Origin: Proteiniphilum sp. UBA4084
GTDB taxonomy: Bacteria; Bacteroidota; Bacteroidia; Bacteroidales; Dysgonomonadaceae
Direction: 5' to 3'
Length of the DNA stretch: 48,647 nt
NCBI GenBank assembly: GCA_002383605.1
Contig: DFYK01000077.1
Span: forward strand, 56,221-104,867
Positions 1 to 8,639 of the stretch are shown here, piece after piece. Both the position numbers and the translations under genes were made by a program. The stretch's first letter is position 1; each line of letters begins with the position of its first letter. The notes below the pieces were generated by a model. The model saw nothing but the letters and a program-made list of their open reading frames with translations, was not told where the DNA came from and did not search any database.

Positions 1-1432
1 CGCCATAACCAATCCACACATATCCGCCGTTAACCACCGTCTCCACGAAATTACCACCGGCCCCCAGTCCTACACAGGCGAGGAAAATGGCTATACCAAT
101 CTCACGCAACATCAGGTTGGCACTCATGGTAGTGTAAGTCACCAGTTTATATTTGGGACCAAATTTGCTGATCAGGATGGCCACGATAAGCGGTCCGCCG
201 GCAAGACCCAGTTTTACCGGCTGGGGAATGCCGGGAATGATAAAAGGGATGCTCCCTACAAGCACACCCAATGCAATACCGATAAAGAAGGAGATGAGAT
301 TGGGTTCTCTCAGTCTTTTGAGTGAGTTACCAAGAAACTTCTCCACGTTGAGGATCGATTCTTCCGACCCGACTACTGTCACACGGTCACCCAGCTGTAA
401 CTGCAATCTTGAATCGGCAATCAGGTCGATACCTGCTCGGTTCACACGGGTGATATTTATGCCAAAAAGATTTCTCAGTCGCAGGCTTCCGATGGAGCGT
501 CCGTTGATCGCCGACTTGGTAATGGATATCCTTCGTGATACAAGCTGAGAATCCAGTTTGTTCCACTCCTCTTTGCCCATTTCAATGCGTTGGCCTATCA
601 TTGCTTCAATTAACTCGATGTTCTTCAGATTGGAAACGACCAACACCTTATCACCCTCGTTCAGGACGGTTTGCGTCTTCGGCACCACCAGCTCCTGCGT
701 ACGGGCATGCAACGCCCGGGAGATCACAAATTCTTTTTGTATGAGATGCTTGATTTCACGTATATTCTTTCCAAAGATGGAAGGGTTCTCCACCAGGAGT
801 GAAAACATATGCGCTTCGGTCATTTTGGACTCATTTTTGTCATCCAGTTCGTTATTTTCTCTGGTAAAATTGATGCGAAAAATATAGCGGAACAGAACGA
901 TGGACAGAATGATGCCGACCACACCCAGGGGATATGCTACGGCATAGGCAGTAGCAATGGTCGGATCCACAGTTCCCGTCACATCGGTGTAGGTCTGTTG
1001 TGCTGCACCCAGACCGGGGGTGTTGGTAACGGCACCCGAGAGTATCCCGACCATGGTGGCAATGGGAATGCCCGTGACAACATGAATGATGTAGGTGGTC
1101 AGCACGCCCAGAAGGACCACACCTGAAGCCAGCAGGTTGAGGGTGATTCCTCCCTGTTTGAAAGAGGAAAAGAAGCTGGGCCCCACCTGCATACCAATGG
1201 AGAAGATAAAAAGGATCAGCCCGAATTCTTTCAGAAAATGCAATACATTGGGGTCGATCTCCAAGCCCAGATGTCCCAGAAATATCCCGAAAAACAAAAT
1301 CCATGTCGTCCCGAGAGAGATGCCGAAAATTTTAATTTTTCCCAGCAAGAGTCCCATGGATATCACCAGCGCAAGTACCATGATAGCATGGGCAATGCCG
1401 GTACCAGTAATTAATTCAACTAACCAATCCAT
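1..1432 (-). CDS. AspT/YidE-family transporter with TrkA-C (RCK_C) domains, 3' end beyond the window
   Basis: I translated this from the ATG at 1432; it stays open for 477 codons to the window edge, so the C-terminus is missing. Residues 1 to about 180 are hydrophobic membrane segments and contain GAVTNTPGLGAAQQ, the conserved motif of the aspartate:alanine exchanger family. Two soluble stretches at about 205-285 and 300-375 look like paired RCK_C/TrkA-C ligand-binding domains (for example LNEGDKVLVVSN and LQLGDRVTVVGSEE). Membrane segments then resume. This order (membrane half, two RCK_C, membrane half) is that of YidE/AspT proteins, usually about 550 residues. Substrate cannot be read from the sequence. 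A TATCTTTG -7 element lies at 1477-1470 on the minus strand. It is divergent from the gene at 1603. Confidence 0.85.
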   Translation of the reverse strand, partial: MDWLVELITGTGIAHAIMVLALVISMGLLLGKIKIFGISLGTTWILFFGIFLGHLGLEIDPNVLHFLKEFGLILFIFSIGMQVGPSFFSSFKQGGITLNLLASGVVLLGVLTTYIIHVVTGIPIATMVGILSGAVTNTPGLGAAQQTYTDVTGTVDPTIATAYAVAYPLGVVGIILSIVLFRYIFRINFTRENNELDDKNESKMTEAHMFSLLVENPSIFGKNIREIKHLIQKEFVISRALHARTQELVVPKTQTVLNEGDKVLVVSNLKNIELIEAMIGQRIEMGKEEWNKLDSQLVSRRISITKSAINGRSIGSLRLRNLFGINITRVNRAGIDLIADSRLQLQLGDRVTVVGSEESILNVEKFLGNSLKRLREPNLISFFIGIALGVLVGSIPFIIPGIPQPVKLGLAGGPLIVAILISKFGPKYKLVTYTTMSANLMLREIGIAIFLACVGLGAGGNFVETVVNGGYVWIGYG

Positions 1433-1602
1433 TGTTATCAATAACCTAAAATATGTGTAAAAATTATTGCAAAGATAGTGTTAATTCACCGAATATAAAA
1501 AAATTTCAAACGGATGAAGAATCCCCATAATTCAACAATCTTCAAGTTCAAAGAAAGAGAATCGGGAAAATTCACGTACTTTTGCACCGAAATTGAAGTT
1601 AT

Positions 1603-2319
1603 ATGAAGAAGCTACATGTAATCACACCGGTTAAGAACTCTGTTGATACAACCCTCCGCACGATAGCAAGCGTGTGTAATTCACGTATGGAAACGAAGTT
1701 TCAGTATACGGTATATGATGATTTCAGCGATGAAGAAACCGTCAAAGCGCTCTTAATGGCGAAGGAGCAGTTCGACTTCGAACTGATCAGCCTGAGCAGT
1801 ATCACACAGCATCCGTCGCCCAACTACTTGATGATCTTACAACTTGCCCAGCAGAAGGCGCTGGAGGATGACGCACACCTGGTCATCGTGGAGTCGGATG
1901 TGGTTGTTGAACCCCATACGCTGCAAACCATGCAGGAAAGAGCCCATCTGTTGCCCAAGGCGGCGATGCTGGGTGCCGTCACGACCGATGAAAACAGAGA
2001 TGTAAACTTCCCCTATCTTCATGCAAGAAATTATGCCCACGGCAGCATCAAAACGGCCAAAAGAATCAGCTTTTGCTGTACACTGCTAAGCAACGCCTTG
2101 CTGGCGGAATATGATTTCCACCTGCTCGACAAGGGAAAAACATGGTTTGATGTTTCCATTTCGCACAAGGCCCTGGAGCTGGGTCTCTCCAATTACGTTC
2201 TCACCGATACGCCGGTACTGCACTATCCGCACAGCAGCCGTCCCTGGAAAAATCTCAAAAAAACCAATCCCCTACTCTATTACTGGCAGAAATTCGTGTT
2301 GAGAAGAGAAAAAATTTGA
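1603..2319 (+). CDS. Glycosyltransferase family 2-like protein
   Basis: 238 residues, cytoplasmic, no signal or membrane segment. The N-terminus MKKLHVITPVKNSVDTTLRTI is the beta-alpha start of a GT-A nucleotide-sugar binding fold. VIVESDVVVEPHT at about residues 92-104 takes the place of the DXD metal site (E-S-D). Family 2 enzymes transfer sugars from nucleotide donors; acceptor and sugar are not predictable. A TACTTTTG -7 element at 1577-1584 gives a very short leader. It converges on prmA with only 6 bp between stop codons and no visible terminator hairpin. The divergence from canonical GT2 in the second half leaves the exact subfamily open. Confidence 0.75.
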   Translation: MKKLHVITPVKNSVDTTLRTIASVCNSRMETKFQYTVYDDFSDEETVKALLMAKEQFDFELISLSSITQHPSPNYLMILQLAQQKALEDDAHLVIVESDVVVEPHTLQTMQERAHLLPKAAMLGAVTTDENRDVNFPYLHARNYAHGSIKTAKRISFCCTLLSNALLAEYDFHLLDKGKTWFDVSISHKALELGLSNYVLTDTPVLHYPHSSRPWKNLKKTNPLLYYWQKFVLRREKI

Positions 2320-2325
2320 TTCCGC

Positions 2326-3162
2326 TTATTTTACGAAGGTCACGGAAACCCATTGATTCATTTCAGCAAAGGATTGATAGTGCCATCCTGCCTCTTCTCC
2401 CTTTATGCGTATGACCGGGATATCTTCCTCATAAAATCCGCTCATAATGATTCGGCCACCTTCTTTCAATACGCTGTCATACATAGGGATATCCTGCAGA
2501 AGCACATTCCTGTTGATGTTGGCAAAGATCACATCGAAAGTTCTGTTTCCCAACAGTTCAGCTCCACCGGACAGTACACTGATATTGTCGATGCCATTGA
2601 GCTGTACGTTCTCGCGTGCGTTGTTGCAGGCCCATTCATCAATATCGATTGCTGTCACGGAATCTGCTCCTTTCATGGAGGCAAGTATGGCCAGCACAGC
2701 TGTTCCGCATCCCATGTCCAACACCGATTTTCCTTGTAAATCCATGGATAGGATCTCTTTCAGAATCAATCCTGTTGTCTGATGATGTCCTGTACCGAAT
2801 GCCATCTTGGGATCGATGGTGATATTGTATCTGGCTTGTTTTTCAGGAAGATGAAACGAGCTGTGAATAAAGCAGTCATCACCAATCATGATGGGTTTGA
2901 AATAATGTTTTTCCCACTCTTCATTCCAGTTTTTATCTTCCAGTTCATGGTGTTTCCAGCTTATGTGGGCCTCCAGTGGTAAAGCGGCAAGAAGTTCCGC
3001 TATTTTTTTGGCGGAGAAAAGAGGCGCCGGGAGATAGGCATCCAACCCACCGACAACCTGTTCAAATGTCTCAAAACCAATATCGGCCAGCATGGCCGCC
3101 AGCACATCCTTCACCATCTCCCTGTCGGGATCACAGACAAACTGCACCTGTATATATTTCAT
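2326..3162 (-). CDS. prmA: Ribosomal protein L11 methyltransferase PrmA
   Basis: Transfers methyl groups from S-adenosylmethionine to lysines and the N-terminus of ribosomal protein L11. The start is the ATG at 3162 (MKYIQVQF); the frame is open to a TTG at 3171 but the family normally starts at this Met. The N-terminal substrate-recognition domain (residues 1 to about 100) is followed by a class I methyltransferase fold with KMAFGTGHHQTT and the SAM motif VLDMGCGTAVLAI, then FANINRNVL, which matches the NPPY-like active-site strand of PrmA. Length 278 aa is usual. A TACTTTTG -7 element lies at 3200-3193 with TTTC 20 nt upstream. Standalone gene. Confidence 0.95.
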   Translation of the reverse strand: MKYIQVQFVCDPDREMVKDVLAAMLADIGFETFEQVVGGLDAYLPAPLFSAKKIAELLAALPLEAHISWKHHELEDKNWNEEWEKHYFKPIMIGDDCFIHSSFHLPEKQARYNITIDPKMAFGTGHHQTTGLILKEILSMDLQGKSVLDMGCGTAVLAILASMKGADSVTAIDIDEWACNNARENVQLNGIDNISVLSGGAELLGNRTFDVIFANINRNVLLQDIPMYDSVLKEGGRIIMSGFYEEDIPVIRIKGEEAGWHYQSFAEMNQWVSVTFVK

Positions 3163-3192
3163 TGTATCCAATTTTATGCTCCGGAGTTCTTA

Positions 3193-3224
3193 CAAAAGTA
3201 GGCAACTTTCCGGAATCGGCGAAA
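3193..3224 (-). promoter_or_regulatory. Putative Bacteroidota promoter of prmA
   Basis: On the minus strand TACTTTTG (3200-3193) fits TAnnTTTG, and TTTC (3224-3221) sits exactly 20 nt upstream, one mismatch from the TTTG -33 element. Predicted start is near 3187, just upstream of the ATG at 3162. Confidence 0.5.
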
Positions 3225-3459
3225 AGCAGTCTGAAAAAATCAACCGACCCTGCACCAAAAAAGTAAAAAACCCTTTCATCTGTCGATATAATGTTTATAA
3301 TTGTTACAAAATTGTCTATTTTATATAATGAAACACACGAATTGGTTTTTTTGTCCTACTTTTATCCAATCAAAAACATCGTTTTCCTGCCGTGACATCA
3401 TCCGTATTGTTGACTTCTGATGATCGGCGTCGGGAGAACAGTCTGTCAAATATCATCTT

Positions 3460-4548
3460 ATGAGAATTACTACCGGATTTATCGTTTTTATCATAGCCAC
3501 CTTCTTGTTTCAAGGTTATAGTCAGGTTCAATGCCCCGAAATATTATCGCTGATTGAGGAAGGTGTGGCATTACACGATCAGGGAGAATACAAGCAGGCC
3601 ATTAAAAAATATCAGGATGCCTTAAAACTTCAGCCCGGTTGTCCGCAGGCTACCTACGAGATTGCTTTGTCCTACCTGGCAATGAAAGATTTTAAGAAAG
3701 CATCGGAATTCAGTACAGCCGTTATCAATACAAACGATAAGCAACTTTCACCCGGTGCCTATGCCGTGAAAAGTGAAGCATTGGTCGAAATGGACCGACT
3801 GGATGAAGCAATCAGCCTCCTGCATGAGGGATTAGGTAAATATGGCGATGAATACCTTCTTCATTTTAATATGGCGGTGAATTATTATAAGAAGGACGAC
3901 ATGGACAAAACGCTCGAACATATAAAAAAGGCGATCGACCTGGATAAATCACACAGCGGTGCTTTTCTATTGTATGCCTACGCGCTGAACAACAGCGGGC
4001 TTTGGGTCCAGAGCATTCTTTCCATGCAGATGTTTCTGCTGCTGGAGCCCGACAGCCAACGATCTAAAAATGCCTTTGAAGAGATGCTGCAAACCATGCG
4101 CATAAAAAAGACAGGCGAGCCGGTGGAACGTTCTTTTATCCAGCAACAGATGATGCGGAATAAAGGAACATTGCTGCATCCGGAAGAAACTCCTCCATTA
4201 TCAGTCAGGGATGGTCTGAACCGGGATCTGGTCTACAAAGCCATCACCGTCACGCTCGACTCATTGCAGGCCACCCCTGTCGTGGAAGATGAGTTCACGC
4301 AGTTTAAAGCGGTAAACCAGGCCATCATGAAGGTACTCCAGAAAGAGAGTCTCAATGCCGACAGCCAGGGTGTCTTGTGGACTTTTTACGTTCCTTTCTT
4401 TTCAAGCATCGAACTATCCAACTATTACGATACCTTTTGCCGTTACATCAGTGTCTCTTACTATCCCGAATCTTTGGCGTGGTGGCAACAAAACAGGCTG
4501 GCCGCGGAGAATTTTGTGCGGTGGTTTGAAAAAGGAGACAATATCTGA
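3460..4548 (+). CDS. Exported TPR-repeat protein
   Basis: 362 residues with an N-terminal signal peptide (MRITTGFIVFIIATFLFQGYSQ) and no lipobox. Residues about 30-200 form four or five tetratricopeptide repeats, including EYKQAIKKYQDALKLQPG and DMDKTLEHIKKAIDLD. The C-terminal 160 residues have no family I can name. The protein is probably periplasmic and mediates protein-protein contacts. It ends 47 bp before the ECF sigma factor gene, which has its own -7 element, so co-transcription is possible but not required. The 288-bp region upstream (3172-3459) is AT-rich and holds the prmA promoter; I see no clear promoter for this gene. Confidence 0.8.
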   Translation: MRITTGFIVFIIATFLFQGYSQVQCPEILSLIEEGVALHDQGEYKQAIKKYQDALKLQPGCPQATYEIALSYLAMKDFKKASEFSTAVINTNDKQLSPGAYAVKSEALVEMDRLDEAISLLHEGLGKYGDEYLLHFNMAVNYYKKDDMDKTLEHIKKAIDLDKSHSGAFLLYAYALNNSGLWVQSILSMQMFLLLEPDSQRSKNAFEEMLQTMRIKKTGEPVERSFIQQQMMRNKGTLLHPEETPPLSVRDGLNRDLVYKAITVTLDSLQATPVVEDEFTQFKAVNQAIMKVLQKESLNADSQGVLWTFYVPFFSSIELSNYYDTFCRYISVSYYPESLAWWQQNRLAAENFVRWFEKGDNI

Positions 4549-4570
4549 TCGGTGAGTTAAATAAATTAGG

Positions 4571-4578
4571 TAACTTTG
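4571..4578 (+). promoter_or_regulatory. Putative -7 element of the ECF sigma gene
   Basis: TAACTTTG fits the Bacteroidota -7 consensus TAnnTTTG and lies 17 nt before the ATG at 4596. No TTTG is seen at the expected -33 distance, so this is a half-supported call. Confidence 0.4.
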
Positions 4579-4595
4579 CGTTGTAGTCCGAATAT

Positions 4596-5147
4596 ATGGG
4601 AATGATCGACGAGGAAAAACTACTGGAGGAGTTACGCAATCCGCTTACAAGCCGTAAAGGGTTTGCAGCTCTGGTATCTGAATACAGCGAAAGGCTTTAT
4701 TGGCAGATACGAAAGATGGTACTTTCTCACGACGACGCCAACGACATCCTGCAGGATGTTTTCATCAAGGCATGGACCAACCTCGACAATTTCAGGGGGG
4801 AATCCAAGCTGACTACCTGGCTTTACCGCATTGCCATCAACGAAAGCATTACCTTCCTGAATAAAAAGCGAACCCAGAACAACATTTCTATTGACGACGA
4901 TGACACCTTTCTGCTTAACACCATTGAGAGCGATGAATATTTCGATGGCGACGAAGCACAAAAATTGTTGCAAAAAGCCATCCTCACCCTTCCCGACAAG
5001 CAACGCCTTGTTTTCCAGATGAAATATTTTGAAGAGATGAAATACGAGGATATGTCGGATATCCTGGGTACCTCTGTGGGAGCGCTCAAAGCATCCTATC
5101 ATCATGCTGTAAAGAAAATAGAAAAAATTTTAGGCGACCCTGATTAA
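4596..5147 (+). CDS. RNA polymerase ECF-type sigma-70 factor
   Basis: 183 residues. Region 2 (-10 recognition and core binding) includes DANDILQDVFIKAWTNL followed by GESKLTTWLYRIAINES at about residues 47-86. Region 4 starts at LPDKQRLVFQMKYFEEM and ends in a helix-turn-helix with DILGTSVGALKASYHHA, which binds the -35 element. The acidic linker DDDDTF lies between them. The next two genes, a small single-span membrane protein and a periplasmic Spy-like protein, follow in the same direction with 52 and 35 bp gaps. By analogy with many Bacteroidota loci these act as anti-sigma and stress-sensing partners; that is inferred from position. Confidence 0.93.
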   Translation: MGMIDEEKLLEELRNPLTSRKGFAALVSEYSERLYWQIRKMVLSHDDANDILQDVFIKAWTNLDNFRGESKLTTWLYRIAINESITFLNKKRTQNNISIDDDDTFLLNTIESDEYFDGDEAQKLLQKAILTLPDKQRLVFQMKYFEEMKYEDMSDILGTSVGALKASYHHAVKKIEKILGDPD

Positions 5148-5199
5148 ACCTTTTACATATCACGAAGTCTATTCATCAGTATAGCGAAAAGGGAAAGGT

Positions 5200-5610
5200 A
5201 TGGAAACAAAGATTAACAAATTAAAAGAAATAGATAAAACGAAAAATCCGTTTAAAGTACCCGATAATTATTTCGCGCAATTCAACGAAGAGATAATGAG
5301 CCGCCTTCCTGAAAAGGAATATGTTGCTCCCCGTCAGGTACCGCTATGGGATAAAGTGAAACCGTGGGTTTACCTGGCGGCCATGTTTGTGGGAATGTAT
5401 TTTACCGTTAATTTTCTGACCCGGAATACCGACAAAGAGCAAATTACAACGGAACAGTCCGCCACCGCTATCCAACCAGACACATCACCTGTCGACAATT
5501 ATTGGTCTACAATACACATCACCGAAGAAGAGTTTTATCAGTTTCTCGAGGAACAAGTAGTAGACGATGGATACTATGATTACATGTATAATCAATATTA
5601 TTTGAATTAA
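5200..5610 (+). CDS. Small single-pass membrane protein, candidate anti-sigma factor
   Basis: 136 residues. A charged cytosolic N-terminal part contains NPFKVPDNYFAQFNEEIM, a motif common in short Bacteroidota proteins encoded directly after ECF sigma factors. One membrane segment follows at about residues 54-71 (PWVYLAAMFVGMYFTVNFL). The rest is a short acidic, Tyr-rich extracytoplasmic tail ending YYDYMYNQYYLN. It has no ZAS-type zinc motif, so it is not a classical anti-sigma domain. The role as a membrane regulator of the sigma factor at 4596 rests on gene order and topology only. Confidence 0.65.
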   Translation: METKINKLKEIDKTKNPFKVPDNYFAQFNEEIMSRLPEKEYVAPRQVPLWDKVKPWVYLAAMFVGMYFTVNFLTRNTDKEQITTEQSATAIQPDTSPVDNYWSTIHITEEEFYQFLEEQVVDDGYYDYMYNQYYLN

Positions 5611-5645
5611 GGGCATAACCAAACCTCTTTTAATAAGATTTTGTC

Positions 5646-6125
5646 ATGAGAAAAAGTATTATTTTGATATTGACGCTATGTGTGCTTCCCCTTTATATCT
5701 CTTCGTTGTCGGCTCAAGACAAAAGGATGAACATGGCCGATTATGAGAAGAGGAAGATGGAATTTATCCAAAAAGAAGCCGGTCTCACACAGGCAGAGGC
5801 CGACAAATATTTTCCGCTGAACAGCGAACTGACACAGAAAAAGTTTGAACTACACAAGCTCCACAGGGATAAGGTACAACGAATCAAGGACAACAGCAAC
5901 ATTTCTGACGAAGAATACCGGAGAATGCTTGATGACGATGTGGAGGTGAAACTCAAGGAAGCCGCTCTTGACAAGTTATATGCTCCCAGGTTTGAGAAAG
6001 TGCTTGCCCCGGAAAAGCTCTACAGGGCACAACAGGCTGAAAGAAGTTTCATGCAGAAGGAGGTAACCAATTTCAGGAGTGAGCAGGGAAATAGAAATAA
6101 TCAGAGAAACAACAGAAGAAGATGA
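5646..6125 (+). CDS. Periplasmic Spy/CpxP-like protein
   Basis: 159 residues, signal peptide MRKSIILILTLCVLPLYISSLSAQ then a highly charged, all-helical mature part. EAGLTQAEADKYFPL resembles the LTxxQ repeats of CpxP/Spy periplasmic chaperones, and the end (GNRNNQRNNRRR) is basic and low in complexity. As third gene of a sigma / membrane protein / periplasmic protein set it could be the effector or the sensor of an envelope-stress response. Family membership is by resemblance only. Confidence 0.6.
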   Translation: MRKSIILILTLCVLPLYISSLSAQDKRMNMADYEKRKMEFIQKEAGLTQAEADKYFPLNSELTQKKFELHKLHRDKVQRIKDNSNISDEEYRRMLDDDVEVKLKEAALDKLYAPRFEKVLAPEKLYRAQQAERSFMQKEVTNFRSEQGNRNNQRNNRRR

Positions 6126-6189
6126 TTCTCCCCGGGAAACTTAAATGCTCCGTAAACCACTCCTTTCCTGAAACCGTATCTCCACGTAC

Positions 6190-6914
6190 CTACTGCTTTT
6201 CAGTGAGATATTTCCAAAATCGTTTAGGCATGTGCTGACGCTGCAACCGCGGGTTAATGCGTTCCTTGATGGTCATCGCCTTGAAATAGCCTTTCCAGAG
6301 CTCCTGAAACATTTCCTCGTCTGCCGCCATCATCAGAGAGAAGCCCTTCCAACGTTTTGTCGTAAAAAAATACACGCATGGCAAGGGGGTGGTAAATCCG
6401 GAAAAATGATGGCAAGCTGCCGATCCTCTTTTTTTTGTTTTCCCGGTTGGGAGAGGATCTTCCGCAGATAGTCCGGTGTGGCTTCGTTGACCGTGTGCAT
6501 GGGTAATTCGTTGCAGGTAATAAAATATTGTGCCTTCTTCATGACGATACCCATTTTTTTCAGTTGCGAAGCATTCAGTCGGCCATATCTTCGGGAGGCA
6601 ACGATCAGTTTGGCCGATTTAACGCCGATGCCGGGCACACGCAGAATAGCCGCATAGTCGGCCCGGTTGATATCGATGCTCCTGCGGTTGATGCAATAGG
6701 CGCAATCGTAGATACAGTTATTGGTGAGCATGATCTTTAACAACGAGATGCAACGTCCATCTTCCTAGAAACTGTGACAAATACCCATGCCGCCCACCGT
6801 ATTTCCCAGACTGCCGGCCTTGTTTTTGCGGACAGTGCCACTGGATGAGCAGGATACATCGTATTTGGCCGACTCTGCCAATACCTTCAGTTTCTCAAGA
6901 ACAACTTCATTCAT
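6190..6914 (-). pseudogene. Remnants of a radical-SAM DNA modification/repair gene and its DUF4130 partner
   Basis: The ATG at 6914 starts MNEVVLEKLKVLAESAKYD, the N-terminus of the TIGR03916-type radical-SAM protein. After 49 codons there is an in-frame TAG (6767-6765). The same frame then continues EDGRCISLLKIM with the intact CX3CX2C cluster motif (CIYDCAYC). It jumps from NRRSIDINRA directly to DYAAILRVPGIGVKSAKLIV, the helix-hairpin-helix near the C-terminus, so most of the radical-SAM barrel (I estimate over 200 residues) is missing. The frame ends at 6333. In another frame 6384-6190 encodes only the end of a DUF4130/TIGR03915 protein (FQELWKGYFKAMTIKERIN to KYLTEKQ). The pair normally sits side by side. 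None of the pieces looks functional. Confidence 0.8.
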
Positions 6915-7067
6915 CGCACCACAAGGGAAGAAATTTCCTGGGAGAGAACAAGCGAAAAATATCAGAAAATGACGATGGTGTTGATAAATAATTACCCTTG
7001 TATTTCCTTCCTGATACGTCATAAATAGCTCGTATCTGGCTCATCATATCTCCTTATGTATTGGGAG

Positions 7068-7111
7068 CAGTATTGGACCAGTATAGGACAAGTAAAGGAC
7101 AATATAGGAGC
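7068..7111. repeat. 11-bp imperfect tandem repeat, four units
   Basis: Consecutive units are CAGTATTGGAC (7068-7078), CAGTATAGGAC (7079-7089), AAGTAAAGGAC (7090-7100) and AATATAGGAGC (7101-7111). They lie in the gene-free stretch 6915-7258 between the dead radical-SAM gene and the tmRNA terminator. Apart from this repeat and that terminator I see nothing else in the stretch. Confidence 0.75.
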
Positions 7112-7166
7112 AAAACCAGGCAAAGATCAGGACTGATTATTTTTTGGTATACTCATATTGGGTATA

Positions 7167-7213
7167 TAAAAAAAAATTGTCTATAAATGTCTGAAAGACA
7201 ATTTATAGACAAT
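7167..7213 (-). terminator. Rho-independent terminator of ssrA
   Basis: On the minus strand a long hairpin (arms 7213-7197 and 7191-7176, 16 paired bases with one bulge, loop of 5) is followed by a run of nine T (7175-7167). It starts 46 nt past the mature tmRNA 3' end. Confidence 0.85.
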
Positions 7214-7258
7214 TAATCAGTTTTAAAATGCTGAATGACAGCAATTTACTGAATTTCG

Positions 7259-7657
7259 TGGAGCTGGAGGGATTCGAACCCTCGTCCAAACGAGGAAGCA
7301 ATTTGCTTTCTACATGCTTATCTTCATTTTATTTGTCGGGAAGGAGCGCGACTGAAGACACCAAACTCAATCCTTATCTTCTTAATTTCGGAAGGGATCC
7401 GAAGCCTCTCCCATCCTATCTCCGATTTACCTGCACCACCTGATCGGAACGCTTCGAAGCCACAGCTTCCGGGTGATGTCTTGTCCTGTCACATGTGGCA
7501 GGATTAAGCGTGAACCTACTGTACTTCGGTTACGCAGCAAGAGCGTAATTGTTATTATTGCCAGTTATAGCTTTGCCGATTGAGATTAAAGTGCAAACCA
7601 ACAACGCACTGCATGCTTACAAACCTCTTCTACCCGCTGTCAATACCGGTCAACCCC
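7259..7657 (-). ncRNA. ssrA: Transfer-messenger RNA (tmRNA)
   Basis: tmRNA rescues stalled ribosomes and tags the unfinished protein for proteolysis. The 5' end (7657, GGGGTTG) pairs over seven bases with CAGCTCC at 7266-7260 near the 3' end to form the alanine-type acceptor stem; base 7259 is the discriminator A. A perfect T arm (GAGGG, loop TTCGAAT, CCCTC) precedes it. CCA is not encoded. The tag reading frame at 7562-7530 gives GNNNNYALAA then TAA, ending in the NYALAA seen across Bacteroidales. Length 399 nt. A candidate -7 box TAGTTTCG lies at 7692-7685, allowing a short 5' leader that RNase P would remove. Confidence 0.95.
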
Positions 7658-7829
7658 ATGTTGTAAAAGAACGCTTTCTTATCACGAAACTAAGACACAA
7701 AATTAAACAAATGGTTTAAATCTGCCAAATGTTTCTATTTCCTCCGTTTTTTTTCTTTATCGGACGACTCCGATAGAACATACTGTGGGTAAAACGCATT
7801 CATATAATCTATCTTTATCTATTTCAATT

Positions 7830-8639
7830 CTAATACTTTATCAAACCGTTTTTGCATACAAACTCGTTGCGGCTTTTCTTTTCACGATATAATTTCAGGT
7901 TCTCTTCCTGCTCGGTCCAGCCGGCCGGATGATCGAGATGATACACAATTGCCAAATTACGTAGCGATACATGTTGATATCCCGCTGCGCGAAACCGCCA
8001 CGAAAGGTCACGGTCTTCCCCGAATGCCGGGCGTGTATAATCTTCATCAAAGCCATTGATGGCGTAAATAGCCTTTTTCGAAAATGACATGTTGCAACCC
8101 AGTAACCTGTCATTCTTACGCAGGCCCGGTAAAAAAGCAAGCAAGCCATCGGGGTCAATGAAGATACCCTCCTCCAGAAAAGAAATAGCACCTTTCCCGA
8201 CAAACAACTTGCGCCTTAAAATAGGTTGCAAACGCTGTGAATAAGCGCTGTTACCGATCAAACTACCAGAAAGGAAAGCATCCAGCTTTACACGTTTTCC
8301 CGCCAGCACAACTCCCTCATCTGCAGAGCGTAAATGCATTTCCATGAATCTTTCATGAAGAACACAATCCCCATCAATAAAAATAAGCCACGCTGTTTGT
8401 GCCGCCCGTATGGCATTGTTGAGACTCCTGTTTTTTTGCCATCCCCTGTCTTCCTGACAAATATGCTGATAGGGCTGTTCAAAAGGATACTGTGCAATAA
8501 ATTCGCGCATGGAACGATCCTCTCCATCTTCCGCGATGATAATTTCAAATCTTTTCTCTGTCTGAAATTTCAGGGAATCCAGAACCGTTTTCAGAAAGGG
8601 AATATTTTTATATACCGAAATAATCAAACTCGCTTTCAT
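7830..8639 (-). CDS. Family 2 glycosyltransferase
   Basis: 269 residues. MKASLIISVYKNIPFLKTVL begins the GT-A fold; FIDGDCVLHERFM at about residues 91-103 carries the DGD (DXD) metal-binding motif. RLLGCNMSFSKKAIYAINGFDEDYTRPAFGEDRDLSWRF at about 182-219 matches the C-terminal galactosyltransferase-like (Glyco_transf_7C) segment with the GEDRDL catalytic-base region. No membrane segment. It overlaps the upstream glycosyltransferase by 4 bp (ATGA), so the two are translationally coupled and probably modify the same cell-surface glycan. The sugar specificity is unknown. Confidence 0.88.
   Translation of the reverse strand: MKASLIISVYKNIPFLKTVLDSLKFQTEKRFEIIIAEDGEDRSMREFIAQYPFEQPYQHICQEDRGWQKNRSLNNAIRAAQTAWLIFIDGDCVLHERFMEMHLRSADEGVVLAGKRVKLDAFLSGSLIGNSAYSQRLQPILRRKLFVGKGAISFLEEGIFIDPDGLLAFLPGLRKNDRLLGCNMSFSKKAIYAINGFDEDYTRPAFGEDRDLSWRFRAAGYQHVSLRNLAIVYHLDHPAGWTEQEENLKLYREKKSRNEFVCKNGLIKY

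Noticed and set aside
7228..7443. 71-codon plus-strand ORF beside the tmRNA
   Set aside because: It covers the tmRNA 3' part on the opposite strand, including the T arm; a shadow of the RNA gene.
7758..7775. Perfect 7-bp-stem hairpin as a terminator of the glycosyltransferase operon
   Set aside because: On the minus strand it is followed by A-rich, not T-rich, sequence, so the signal is incomplete.
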